From NCBI GenBank assembly GCA_020348765.1, contig CP070753.1:1332269-1337981 (forward strand): 5,713 bases of DNA, in the 5' to 3' direction. Each line of letters opens with the position of its first letter. The first letter of the stretch is position 1. Below the pieces are notes generated by a model that worked only from the letters and a program-made list of their open reading frames with translations, had not been told where the DNA came from and made no database searches. Of the stretch, positions 1 through 5,713 are shown piece by piece. The position numbers were made by a program, and so were the translations under genes. Source of the DNA: Burkholderiales bacterium (GTDB taxonomy: Bacteria; Pseudomonadota; Gammaproteobacteria; Burkholderiales; Burkholderiaceae_E).

Positions 1-91
1 AATCCAGCACGTACTTTGGGTCGTCCAGGATCCGGGTGCAGCTGCGGATCACGATCTCCTCGTCGTCGACGATCAGTATCCTGGCGCTCAT
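1..91 (-). CDS. Response regulator, N-terminal fragment (receiver domain start)
   Basis: Only the first 30 codons are inside the window, and the gene continues beyond base 1. The translation begins MSARILIVDDEEIVIRSCTR, the typical first strand and acidic pocket of a receiver (CheY-like) domain, with D9 and D10 as Mg-binding acids. The ATG (89-91 read on the minus strand) overlaps the TGA of the upstream histidine kinase in an ATGA arrangement. The two proteins are therefore probably translationally coupled and form a cognate pair. No clear Shine-Dalgarno sequence is visible before the ATG, which fits coupling. The phosphoacceptor Asp and any output domain lie outside, so an NtrC-type regulator and a stand-alone receiver are both possible. 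Confidence 0.85.
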   Translation of the reverse strand, partial: MSARILIVDDEEIVIRSCTRILDDPKYVLD

Positions 92-1725
92 GATTCGAAG
101 TGGCTGGTACCGGGATCGGCCTCGGCAAACGGCGATGCAGTCGGCAACTGTACCCTGAACGTCGAGCCCTCGCCGACCGCGCTCTCGACCTTGATCGAGC
201 CGCCGTGCGCCTTGACGATGCCGTAGCTGACCGAAAGGCCCAATCCGGTTCCCTTGCCCACCTGCTTTGAGGTGAAGAACGGGTCGAAGATGCGCTGCAG
301 GTTCTGTTCCGGGATGCCGCAGCCGGTGTCCTTGATCGAGACCTCGACCATCGCCGGTGCGTCGGGTCTCTGCGGCTGCGCCTCGGGCGCGAGCAGACGG
401 CTTCGCACCAGGACGTTGCCGCTGCCCTCGATGGCCTGGGTCGCGTTGACCAGGATGTTCATGACGACCTGCTTGATCAGGTCCGCGTCGCCCCAGACCT
501 TGGGCAGGTCCGGGGCCAGGCGGGTCTTGATCTCGATGTTCTGCAGCGTGGCCGGGTTGGCGACGAACCGCACCACTTCCTCGATCAACGCGTTCAGGTC
601 GACAAAGCCCTCGGTCGGGACCTTTTCGCGGGCGAAGTCGAGCAGCCTGCGGATGATGCTGGCGCACCGCTTGGTCTCGCGGATGACCAGATCCAGGTCT
701 TCGGCCTCGGCGCTGTCGGGCGGCATCTTCTTGCGCAACAGCGTCGTGAAGGTCAGGACGCCGGTCAGCGGGTTGTTCAACTCGTGGGCGACGCCCGAGG
801 CCAGCAGGCCGACCGACGCCAGCTTCTCTCCGTGCGCGATTTCGCGTTCGGCGACACGCAGCTCGCGCGTGCGTTCGGCGACCTTCTCCTCCAGCGTCTG
901 CACCAGGTCCCTGAGCTCGCCCATCGTGTTCTTCAGCGCCGCGCTCATGTGGTTGAACGACTGCGCGACGCGACCGAATTCGTCGGCGCTGCGCACCGGC
1001 AGCTGGTGCTCGAGGTCGCCCGAGGAAATCTTGCGCGCGCCCGTGTTCAGGTCCTTCAGCGGCACGTAGATGAGCCGCTGGAACAGCAGCCCGACGCCTG
1101 CGGCCACGAGCAGGATGATCCCCGCTGACAGCCCGAAGATGAACAGCCCGTGGCTGCGCAGCGTCTCGTCGATCTCGTCGAGCGAATACGCGACGTCGAC
1201 CACGCCGAGCACGGACTGGGTGGGGCGGTGCTCGTGGCACTCGGCTTCCGAGCAGGAGCTCTCGTTGCGGATCGGCGCCATCGTCGCGAGCAGCCGATGG
1301 CCGCCGCCGTCGGTGTAGATGCGCCAGCGCTTCTCCTGGGCGAGCCGGCTCAGCGGCTCGCTGGTCTCGTGGCAGCGCACGCAGGGCTCGTCCTCCTGCT
1401 CCACCGAATGCCCGGCCTCGTCCTTGTGCTTCGAGTGCACGATCGTGCCGTCCTTGTTCAGCACGCGGACGCGCTCGATGCCGGCCTGACGGCTGATGTC
1501 CCGGATGATCTGCTCGGCGACTTCGCGCTCGTTGACGAGCATCGCGAAGCGCGTGCTCCTGACGATCAGCTCCGCGCTCTGGGTTGCCTGCCGGCCAATC
1601 TCGCCCTGCAGCAGGGCCTTCTCGTACTCGACGATGAGGTACGGCAGCAGGAATGCCACCGGTGCCAGCGCGAGGATCAGGTACAGGCCGACCTTGAGCC
1701 TGAGATTGAGATTGCGCCGAAACAT
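88..1725 (-). CDS. Membrane sensor histidine kinase with periplasmic di-haem c-type domain
   Basis: A 545-residue protein that should autophosphorylate on His and pass phosphate to the overlapping response regulator. Domains in order: membrane helix at about 12-32; periplasmic sensor 33-191; second helix about 193-216; HAMP about 216-270; coiled coil 263-300; HisKA with H314 in GVAHELNNPL; HATPase about 412-530. The ATPase boxes are intact: N423 and N427 (N box), D466-G470 (G1), DPFF at 481-484 (F box) and GKGTGLGL at 490-497 (G2). The sensor has CVRCH at 115-119 and a CX4CH motif at 158-164, both classical covalent haem c attachment patterns, so it probably senses redox state or a diatomic gas. 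The H-E-L-N-N-P-L phosphoacceptor motif resembles NtrB/DctB-like kinases. The chosen ATG places MFRRNLNLRLK directly before the first helix; its ribosome binding site is weak. Haem binding is inferred from the motifs. The cognate signal is unknown. Confidence 0.93.
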   Translation of the reverse strand: MFRRNLNLRLKVGLYLILALAPVAFLLPYLIVEYEKALLQGEIGRQATQSAELIVRSTRFAMLVNEREVAEQIIRDISRQAGIERVRVLNKDGTIVHSKHKDEAGHSVEQEDEPCVRCHETSEPLSRLAQEKRWRIYTDGGGHRLLATMAPIRNESSCSEAECHEHRPTQSVLGVVDVAYSLDEIDETLRSHGLFIFGLSAGIILLVAAGVGLLFQRLIYVPLKDLNTGARKISSGDLEHQLPVRSADEFGRVAQSFNHMSAALKNTMGELRDLVQTLEEKVAERTRELRVAEREIAHGEKLASVGLLASGVAHELNNPLTGVLTFTTLLRKKMPPDSAEAEDLDLVIRETKRCASIIRRLLDFAREKVPTEGFVDLNALIEEVVRFVANPATLQNIEIKTRLAPDLPKVWGDADLIKQVVMNILVNATQAIEGSGNVLVRSRLLAPEAQPQRPDAPAMVEVSIKDTGCGIPEQNLQRIFDPFFTSKQVGKGTGLGLSVSYGIVKAHGGSIKVESAVGEGSTFRVQLPTASPFAEADPGTSHFES

Positions 1726-1746
1726 TGGCTGGTCGACCTGCTCGTT

Positions 1747-1764
1747 GGCCCGTCCCCCCGGGCC
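1747..1764 (-). other. Possible hairpin in the leader of the haem kinase mRNA
   Basis: GGCCCG at 1747-1752 and CGGGCC at 1759-1764 form a perfect 6-bp stem around a 6-base loop. It lies 21 bases upstream of the kinase ATG and downstream of the candidate -10 box, so it would be transcribed into the 5' leader. It could modulate translation or transcript stability. No U-tract follows on the minus strand, so it is not an obvious terminator. GC-only stems are common at this base composition. Confidence 0.3.
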
Positions 1765-1793
1765 CGGTCACTTCGTTGAAGTTGAACCGATCC

Positions 1794-1823
1794 AATATAG
1801 GCAGATTCGCCGGGGGGCCGCAA
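1794..1823 (-). promoter_or_regulatory. Candidate sigma70-type promoter for the haem kinase
   Basis: Read on the minus strand, TTGCGG (1818-1823) and TATATT (1794-1799) are separated by 18 bases. They resemble the -35 and -10 boxes of the housekeeping sigma factor. The AT-rich -10 stands out in very GC-rich surroundings, and its position would give a leader of roughly 60 bases before the kinase ATG at 1725. The -35 box matches only TTG plus partial. No transcription start is known. Confidence 0.4.
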
Positions 1824-1824
1824 G

Positions 1825-1868
1825 GGAATTCGTGGCGCAGGGAACTCGTGGTGCGGAATCTGTGGTGC
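1825..1868 (-). repeat. Three 14-bp direct repeats upstream of the kinase -35 box
   Basis: Three near-copies lie at 1825-1838, 1841-1854 and 1855-1868. On the minus strand the middle copy reads GCACCACGAGTTCC. Pairwise matches are 12/14 (first and middle), 11/14 (middle and last) and 11/14 (first and last). The starts are 16 and 14 bases apart. The array sits immediately upstream of the candidate -35 box (1818-1823), where an activator or autoregulator would bind. It could serve the response regulator encoded by this operon or the LytTR protein. This is inferred from position and repetition only. Confidence 0.45.
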
Positions 1869-1965
1869 ACCGGCTCCAGCGGGTGCGACGCCCCGGGGCG
1901 GCCCGCTGCCACCAGCGCCCGCGCAGGGTCGGTGCACCCTGTCCAGCTGGGTTCGCGACTGCGGG

Positions 1966-2086
1966 GTTCGTCCGCGCTATCGGGCGCTTTCGGGGTGCCC
2001 GGCCTCGATCCCCGCTCGGGAGTTCGATCCGCGACATCGGGTGTTCACCGGCGCTCGGGCGCGCTCGTCGGCGCTATCCGGCACTC
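1966..2086 (+). repeat. Imperfect direct repeats upstream of the tandem kinase gene
   Basis: The segments at 1966-1989 and 2063-2086 match at 19 of 24 positions, sharing the core GCGCTATC. A third, looser copy starting at 2022 shares GTTCG, TCCGCG and ATCGGG with one inserted base. The first copy contains GTTCGTC at 1966-1972, which resembles the core of the AlgR binding site known from Pseudomonas. This is suggestive because the operon encodes an AlgR/LytR-type regulator. Weak repeats also arise by chance in GC-rich DNA. Confidence 0.25.
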
Positions 2087-2169
2087 GTGCCCCGAAACGG
2101 CGGGTTCATCGATCCGAGGGCTCCGGTCGCGGCCGCGCTCACGCACAATGGGCCTCGGTCGGGCGACCC

Positions 2170-2173
2170 AGGA
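2170..2173 (+). promoter_or_regulatory. Ribosome binding site that decides the tandem kinase start
   Basis: AGGA lies 5 bases before the ATG at 2179. The upstream in-frame ATG at 2041 has no comparable site and would add an Arg-rich, low-complexity 46-residue extension, so 2179 is preferred. Confidence 0.6.
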
Positions 2174-2178
2174 CTCCG

Positions 2179-4401
2179 ATGCAGGCGACCCACGGATTGA
2201 CGCGCGCTCGCAGCGACGCGGGCTTCTTCCCGCGCGTGCTGCGAGCGCTCGATTGGCGGCGGCTGGCAGCCGCGGCCCTGGTGGCGCTGTTGCTGTCGCT
2301 CGGGGCCCTGGTCAGCCCGGCGCTGTGGGATTTCCTTTCGCCGGCCGAGGTGGCGCTGGCGTGGCTCGAACACCTCTTGGAGCTGGGCGTGATCGCGGCC
2401 GCCTTGCTCTGCGTCTTCGTGCTGCTCGACGAAGCGCTACCGCGCACGTTGCCACTGCGGCTCGGAATCGTTTCCGGTGCGCTGCTCGGGCTGTCCGCGG
2501 TGCTCTCCGTGCTGCTGCACGTCTACTATGCGGGCGGGGTCGCGCACCTGCCGCCGCTGCTGCGCATGCTGGCCGACTCGCTTCGGTGGGGGTTGCCGGC
2601 CGTGTTCCTGGTGCTGATCGCCGACGTGCACCGTCGGGCGCTCCAGGCCGCATCGGAAGCTCAGAGCGCCCAGCTCGCCCGTTCGCAGCTCGAGGAGGCC
2701 GAGGGCGAACAGCGGCTCGCGCTGCTGCAGGCGCAGATCGAGCCGCACTTCCTGTTCAACGTGCTGGGCAACGTGCGGCGCCTGTACCGCACGCGACCGC
2801 AGGACGGCGCGCAGGCGGTCGACAGCCTGATGCAGTACCTGCGGACCGCTTTCTCGCAATTGCGCAGCCGCCACGGATCGCTCGGTGACGAAATCGCCGT
2901 GGTACAGGCCTATGTGGATCTGTTCCGGTTGCGCATGGGCGGAAAGCTCGATTTGTCGGTCGGGGTCGAGCCCGGTCTACGGGATGCGGATTTCCCGCCG
3001 ATGCTCCTGATGACGCTGGTCGAGAACGCGATCAAGCACGGGCTTCAGCCCGCCGGCGGGGGGCGTATCGAAGTGCTCGCCCGACGCAACGGGCCGGTGC
3101 TCGAGGTTTCCGTTCAGGACGACGGCGTGGGCTTCGGGGCCGTGGCCAGCAGTGGCACCGGGGTCGGTCTCGCCAACTTGAGGCGCCAGCTCGCTGCACG
3201 CTACGGCAACCAGGCCCGGCTGACGCTTCAGGCGGGAGATCCCCGAGGTGCCCGCGCGACGATTTCGCTGCCGTTTCAGGCGCGGCGGGTCGCCGGCCCC
3301 GGGGCCGGCGAGGCGGTTGCCGACACGACGCGTCCCGAGCCGGCTGCCGGATCCGGGCAAGGACCGCGTCCCCAGCGGCCGGTCGCGCGCCGGAACTCGA
3401 TCGCGGTCGCGGGGCTGCTCGCCTTCGCCGCGCCGCTGACCTACTTCGTCGGGGCGCTGAGCGTGGTGGCTTCGGCTCCGGCCGAGGCGGTCGCGCGGCT
3501 GGGCCTGTGGTGGCTGCTCTACGGGGCGGCCCTGTGGTGTCTGTTGCTGGCCGCCGGTCACGCCTGCGAGCGCTGGTGCCGCGGCCCGGGGCGGTATCGG
3601 GTCGCGGCGATGTGGCTAGCGGCCGCGTGCTCGACGGCGGCACTGGCCAACGCGTCGACGCTCGGACGTGTCGAAGTGCTGCTCGAACTGGGGCTCGTCC
3701 ACGGTGCCGTCACGGCACAGCTCTATGCGTTCGCGTCCTCGCTCGTCATGGCGCTGCTCTACTTCTTCCACTTGCGTCGGAGCCGAGCGCACGAACGGGC
3801 CGCGGCGCGCCTGGCGGCTGCCCAGGCAGCCCAGCGCGAATCCCGGTTCCGGCTGGTGCAGGCGCGCCTGCAGGAATTGCGGGCGCGCGTCGATCCGCAG
3901 TTCCTGTACGCGATGCTCGATACGACGCGCTCGATGTACCAACGGAGCGCTGCGCAGGGCGAGCGCTTCCTGGACGCACTGATCGCGTTCCTGCGTTCCG
4001 CGCTGCCGCAGCTGCGAACGACGTCCTCGAGTCTGGCGCGAGAGCTCGATCTGGCGCGTGCGTTCGTCAGGCTGCACGCTCTGGCAGGCGCTGCCGTGTC
4101 CGACGTCGTGGTCGACGTCGACGCCGCCGTCAGGCATGCGCGCCTTCCGCCGGGCGTGCTGACGACGCTGCTCGAGGCTGTCGTTGCCGGCGGCGGCGGT
4201 CCGTGCCGACTGAGCGCAACGCGCACCGACGATCGGTGTCGGTTAACCTTGCGGTCTCGTACGCCGCCCTCCGACGCATCCGTGGCGCAGGTTCGCTCGC
4301 TGCTGGGCGCGGTCTACGGGGCTTCGGGAAGGCTCGAAGTCGAGCGCGCGGACGCTGCCTTCGATGTCATCGTGGAGATTCCCCATGAGTTCGCCCGCTA
4401 G
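2179..4401 (+). CDS. Tandem LytS-type sensor histidine kinase with degenerate second half
   Basis: A 740-residue membrane protein with two successive copies of one architecture: about four membrane helices, a coiled coil, a His_kinase (LytS/YehU-type) phosphoacceptor region and an ATPase region. Half one has helices at about 28-47, 60-84, 93-116 and 136-150, then QIEPHFLFN with phosphoacceptor H190, the N box VENAIKHG (N283, H287), DDGVGFG from 314 and GTGVGLANL from 326. It looks fully active. A Pro/Gly/Ala-rich linker (about 367-406) leads to half two, with helices near 407-429, 440-460, 474-494 and 511-531. Half two reads RVDPQFLYAML, with Gln574 where His should be; LLEAVVAGG replaces the N box and the glycine boxes are gone, so it is a predicted pseudokinase. 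The halves are clearly homologous (15 of 37 identities in the segment after the His motif). The frame is open throughout. The stop overlaps the downstream LytTR regulator gene by 17 bases, marking it as the partner. The signal is unknown. Confidence 0.9.
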   Translation: MQATHGLTRARSDAGFFPRVLRALDWRRLAAAALVALLLSLGALVSPALWDFLSPAEVALAWLEHLLELGVIAAALLCVFVLLDEALPRTLPLRLGIVSGALLGLSAVLSVLLHVYYAGGVAHLPPLLRMLADSLRWGLPAVFLVLIADVHRRALQAASEAQSAQLARSQLEEAEGEQRLALLQAQIEPHFLFNVLGNVRRLYRTRPQDGAQAVDSLMQYLRTAFSQLRSRHGSLGDEIAVVQAYVDLFRLRMGGKLDLSVGVEPGLRDADFPPMLLMTLVENAIKHGLQPAGGGRIEVLARRNGPVLEVSVQDDGVGFGAVASSGTGVGLANLRRQLAARYGNQARLTLQAGDPRGARATISLPFQARRVAGPGAGEAVADTTRPEPAAGSGQGPRPQRPVARRNSIAVAGLLAFAAPLTYFVGALSVVASAPAEAVARLGLWWLLYGAALWCLLLAAGHACERWCRGPGRYRVAAMWLAAACSTAALANASTLGRVEVLLELGLVHGAVTAQLYAFASSLVMALLYFFHLRRSRAHERAAARLAAAQAAQRESRFRLVQARLQELRARVDPQFLYAMLDTTRSMYQRSAAQGERFLDALIAFLRSALPQLRTTSSSLARELDLARAFVRLHALAGAAVSDVVVDVDAAVRHARLPPGVLTTLLEAVVAGGGGPCRLSATRTDDRCRLTLRSRTPPSDASVAQVRSLLGAVYGASGRLEVERADAAFDVIVEIPHEFAR
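4374..4377 (+). promoter_or_regulatory. Ribosome binding site of the LytTR regulator
   Basis: GGAG lies 7 bases before the ATG at 4385, inside the end of the kinase gene. It supports 4385 over the earlier in-frame ATG at 4364, which has no good site and would add only seven residues (MSSWRFP). Confidence 0.6.
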
Positions 4402-5161
4402 CGGCTCGACAGCCGCGCCGAAGGCAATCCTGGCCGAGGACGAACCGCTGCTGGCCGAAGAGCTGCAAGAGCTGCTGCGCGCGCTGTGGCCGCAGCTCGA
4501 GATCGTGGCTCGCGCCGGCGACGGCGTCGAAGCGCTGCACGCGATCGAGACGCATCGTCCGGACGTCGCGTTCCTCGACATCCACATGCCGCTGATGACC
4601 GGCCTCGAGGTGGCGCGGCAGGTCACCGGGCGCTGCCACGTGGCTTTCATCACGTCCTACGACGCGCATGCAGTCGAGGCATTCGAGGCCGGTGCGATCG
4701 ACTACGTGCTGAAGCCGCCGACGGTCGCGCGCATTGCAGCGACCGTCGAGCGGCTCAAAGCGCGCATCGCGCAGCCGCCGCCGGATCTGGGCGCCGCGCT
4801 GCAGAGCCTGGCGCAGGGCGGGCCGCGGGCACCGCGCTACCTGCAGTGGATCAACGCCTCGCGCGGTACGTCGGTGCGCCTGATCACCGTGGACGAGATC
4901 CTGTACTTCAAGTCCGACCAGAAGTACACGCTGGTGGTCACGGCGGACACGGAAGCGCTGATCAAGAAGACGATCAAGACCCTGAGCGGCGAGCTCGACC
5001 CGTCGATGTTCTGGCAGGTCCACCGCTCGACGATCGTCAACGTGCACGCGATCGACAGCGTGATCCGCGACGATCGCGGTGGCCTGTCGCTGCGCCTGAA
5101 GGAGCGGCCCGAGCGGCTGCCGGTCAGCGAGGCCTACCATCACCTGTTCCACCAGATGTGA
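4385..5161 (+). CDS. LytTR-family response regulator (AlgR/LytR type)
   Basis: A 258-residue DNA-binding response regulator, presumably phosphorylated by the tandem kinase whose gene it overlaps. The receiver domain spans about 14-130. It has the acidic pocket E18-D19-E20, phosphoacceptor D65 in FLDIHMP, switch Thr90 in FITSYD and K110 in DYVLKPP. All catalytic positions are present, so it should be phosphorylatable. A short linker follows, then a LytTR domain at about 150-254. This shows the family pattern VDEILYFKSDQKYT, then MFWQVHRSTIVNV, and ends in a conserved region near VSEAYHHLF. LytTR domains bind DNA through beta strands and recognise direct repeats. Family members control alginate, autolysis, competence, bacteriocins and other functions; which applies here cannot be told. 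The final Met codon and stop lie in the first unit of a 29-bp tandem repeat. Confidence 0.95.
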   Translation: MSSPASGSTAAPKAILAEDEPLLAEELQELLRALWPQLEIVARAGDGVEALHAIETHRPDVAFLDIHMPLMTGLEVARQVTGRCHVAFITSYDAHAVEAFEAGAIDYVLKPPTVARIAATVERLKARIAQPPPDLGAALQSLAQGGPRAPRYLQWINASRGTSVRLITVDEILYFKSDQKYTLVVTADTEALIKKTIKTLSGELDPSMFWQVHRSTIVNVHAIDSVIRDDRGGLSLRLKERPERLPVSEAYHHLFHQM

Positions 5162-5241
5162 CGCCCGGCCCGCCGGCCGAATCGATGTGACCCCCGGCCC
5201 GCCGGCCGGATCGATGTGGCGCCCGGCCCGCCGGCCGGATC
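5155..5241 (+). repeat. Three 29-bp tandem repeats, each able to form a hairpin
   Basis: The units are 5155-5183, 5184-5212 and 5213-5241, directly adjoining and differing at only a few positions. Each starts GATGTG and ends in ATC. The core CCGGCC-CGCC-GGCCGG gives a 6-bp stem with a 4-base loop; it is perfect in units two and three, and the outer pair is lost in unit one (GGCCGA). Unit one contains the TGA stop of the LytTR regulator, so the array probably expanded from the gene's 3' end by slippage or unequal exchange. It fills most of the gap before the cupin gene. The hairpins could attenuate transcription or protect the mRNA end. No U-tract follows, so a classical terminator is unlikely. 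It is not CRISPR-like because there are no spacers. Confidence 0.9.
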
Positions 5242-5262
5242 GCGACGGCAAGTGACCCGATC

Positions 5263-5268
5263 AGGAGG
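5263..5268 (+). promoter_or_regulatory. Strong Shine-Dalgarno sequence of the cupin gene
   Basis: AGGAGG is a full consensus site 5 bases before the ATG at 5274. It is the best ribosome binding site in the window and fixes the cupin start. Confidence 0.85.
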
Positions 5269-5273
5269 TTCCG

Positions 5274-5681
5274 ATGAAGTCCGGAAAGCGCAACACGCGC
5301 CGCGAGGCATTGGCAATGCTCGCCGCCTTCGGCGTCGCGCCCGAAGTGCTCGCGCAGGACGCGGTGACGACCGACCCGCGGTCGTTTCGCGTGGTGCTCG
5401 AGAACGAGCGCGTGCGCGTCGTCGAGTACAACAGCAAGCCGGGCCTCGGCGTCTGCGGCCAGGGCATGCACTCGCACCCGGACCGCGTGACGGTCGTCCT
5501 GACGCCGGCCAAGGTCAGGGTGACGAACGCCAAGGGCGAGTCGGTCGTACGCGACATCGAGCCGGGGCAGGTGTTCTTCGCGCGGGCCGAAACGCACGCG
5601 GCCGAGAACGTCGGCGGCGCCGGCGCACGGATCTACATCATCGAGCTCAAGGACGGGCAGTTCGGGTCGCGAACCGGCTGA
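5274..5681 (+). CDS. Small exported cupin-domain protein
   Basis: A 135-residue protein with an N-terminal signal followed by a single cupin barrel. The N-terminus has T8-R9-R10-E11-A12-L13, close to the twin-arginine consensus, then a short apolar stretch and a likely cleavage after VLA (residue 27). Export by Tat or Sec is therefore plausible, with a mature chain of about 108 residues. The cupin shows GMHSHPD with metal-ligand candidates H66 and H68, but D70 replaces the usual Glu region. The second motif follows as PGQVFF then AETHAAEN, where H108 and N112 fit the H-X3-N pattern. A mononuclear metal site is likely. Substrate and reaction are not identifiable. It lies 112 bases after the LytTR regulator in the same direction, so it may be co-transcribed through the repeats or be a target of that regulator. 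A purely structural or binding role is also possible. Confidence 0.85.
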   Translation: MKSGKRNTRREALAMLAAFGVAPEVLAQDAVTTDPRSFRVVLENERVRVVEYNSKPGLGVCGQGMHSHPDRVTVVLTPAKVRVTNAKGESVVRDIEPGQVFFARAETHAAENVGGAGARIYIIELKDGQFGSRTG

Positions 5682-5682
5682 T

Positions 5683-5700
5683 GCCCGGTGCGACCCGGGC
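5683..5700 (+). terminator. Possible hairpin terminator after the cupin gene
   Basis: GCCCGG (5683-5688) and CCGGGC (5695-5700) form a perfect 6-bp stem around a 6-base loop, starting 2 bases after the stop codon. No T-run follows before the window ends, so intrinsic termination is uncertain; it could also be a transcript-end stabiliser. Confidence 0.3.
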
Positions 5701-5713
5701 GACGGCCGCGCCG

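Larger units (their letters stand above)
1726..2178. other. Divergent intergenic region between two two-component operons
   Basis: This 453-base stretch separates two genes transcribed away from each other. Open frames crossing it translate to Arg/Pro/Gly/Ala-rich sequence without recognisable domains, so I read it as non-coding. The left third holds a leader hairpin, a candidate promoter and a triple direct repeat for the minus-strand kinase. The middle holds a nested inverted repeat: arms CAGCGGG at 1877-1883 and CCCGCTG at 1902-1908 flank the perfect palindrome GCCCCGGGGC at 1890-1899. The octamer palindrome GGTGCACC occurs at 1864-1871 and 1931-1938. The right part (1966-2086) holds imperfect repeats. 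I could not find a convincing promoter for the plus-strand kinase. Confidence 0.7.

Noticed and set aside
254..1069. Long plus-strand open frame opposite the haem kinase
   Set aside because: It is antisense to a gene with complete kinase motifs, and its translation is Ser/Arg-rich with no domain. It is a shadow frame of GC-rich coding DNA.
1150..1779. Plus-strand open frame of 209 codons antisense to the kinase sensor region
   Set aside because: The opposite strand carries the haem motifs and membrane helices; this frame has none and no ribosome binding site was seen.
1768..2037. Minus-strand 89-codon frame in the divergent spacer
   Set aside because: The translation is Arg/Pro/Ala-rich without motifs, and it covers the candidate kinase promoter and the direct repeats.
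2105..2149. Promoter for the tandem kinase (TTCATC and CACAAT)
   Set aside because: The two boxes are more than 30 bases apart, so they do not form a valid pair.
2041..2178. N-terminal extension of the tandem kinase from the ATG at 2041
   Set aside because: The 46 extra residues are Arg-rich and low complexity. The ATG at 2179 has an AGGA at good spacing and a sensible N-terminus before the first helix.
3507..4388. 293-codon plus-strand frame inside the second half of the tandem kinase
   Set aside because: It is in another frame of the same strand and is Arg/Ala/Gly-rich. The kinase frame shows membrane helices and homology to the first half.
5155..5241. CRISPR array
   Set aside because: The repeats adjoin directly with no unique spacers, there are only three, and no cas genes are visible.
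4367..5251. 294-codon minus-strand frame opposite the LytTR regulator
   Set aside because: The regulator frame has complete receiver and LytTR motifs; the antisense frame has no domain.

Overview
The window is high-GC DNA with dense coding. The divergent gene pairs, an AlgR/LytR-type regulator and a kinase with a periplasmic c-type haem domain suggest a proteobacterium, perhaps beta or gamma. This is inferred from composition and gene types; no taxonomic marker is present.

Layout. On the minus strand (1-1725) is a two-component pair. A membrane histidine kinase (88-1725) has a periplasmic domain with two c-type haem motifs. It overlaps by 4 bases (ATGA) the start of a response regulator, of which only 30 residues lie in the window. 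Next is a 453-base divergent spacer (1726-2178). It holds a candidate promoter for the kinase, three 14-bp direct repeats just upstream of its -35 box, a leader hairpin and weaker repeats. On the plus strand is a second two-component system. Its LytS-type kinase (2179-4401) is a tandem double protein: the first membrane/kinase half is intact, while the second half has lost its catalytic residues. A LytTR-family response regulator (4385-5161) overlaps it by 17 bases. Three 29-bp tandem GC-rich repeats (5155-5241) begin on the last codons of that regulator. They are followed by a small exported cupin (5274-5681) with a strong ribosome binding site, and then a short hairpin near the window edge.

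How they may work together. The haem kinase probably reads a redox or gas signal outside the cytoplasmic membrane and phosphorylates its overlapping regulator. The LytS-type kinase and LytTR regulator form a separate relay with an unknown signal, and the exported cupin is a possible output or accessory of it. The most unusual feature is the double kinase with a pseudokinase half; next are the two sets of phased repeats. Targets and signals cannot be read from the sequence.
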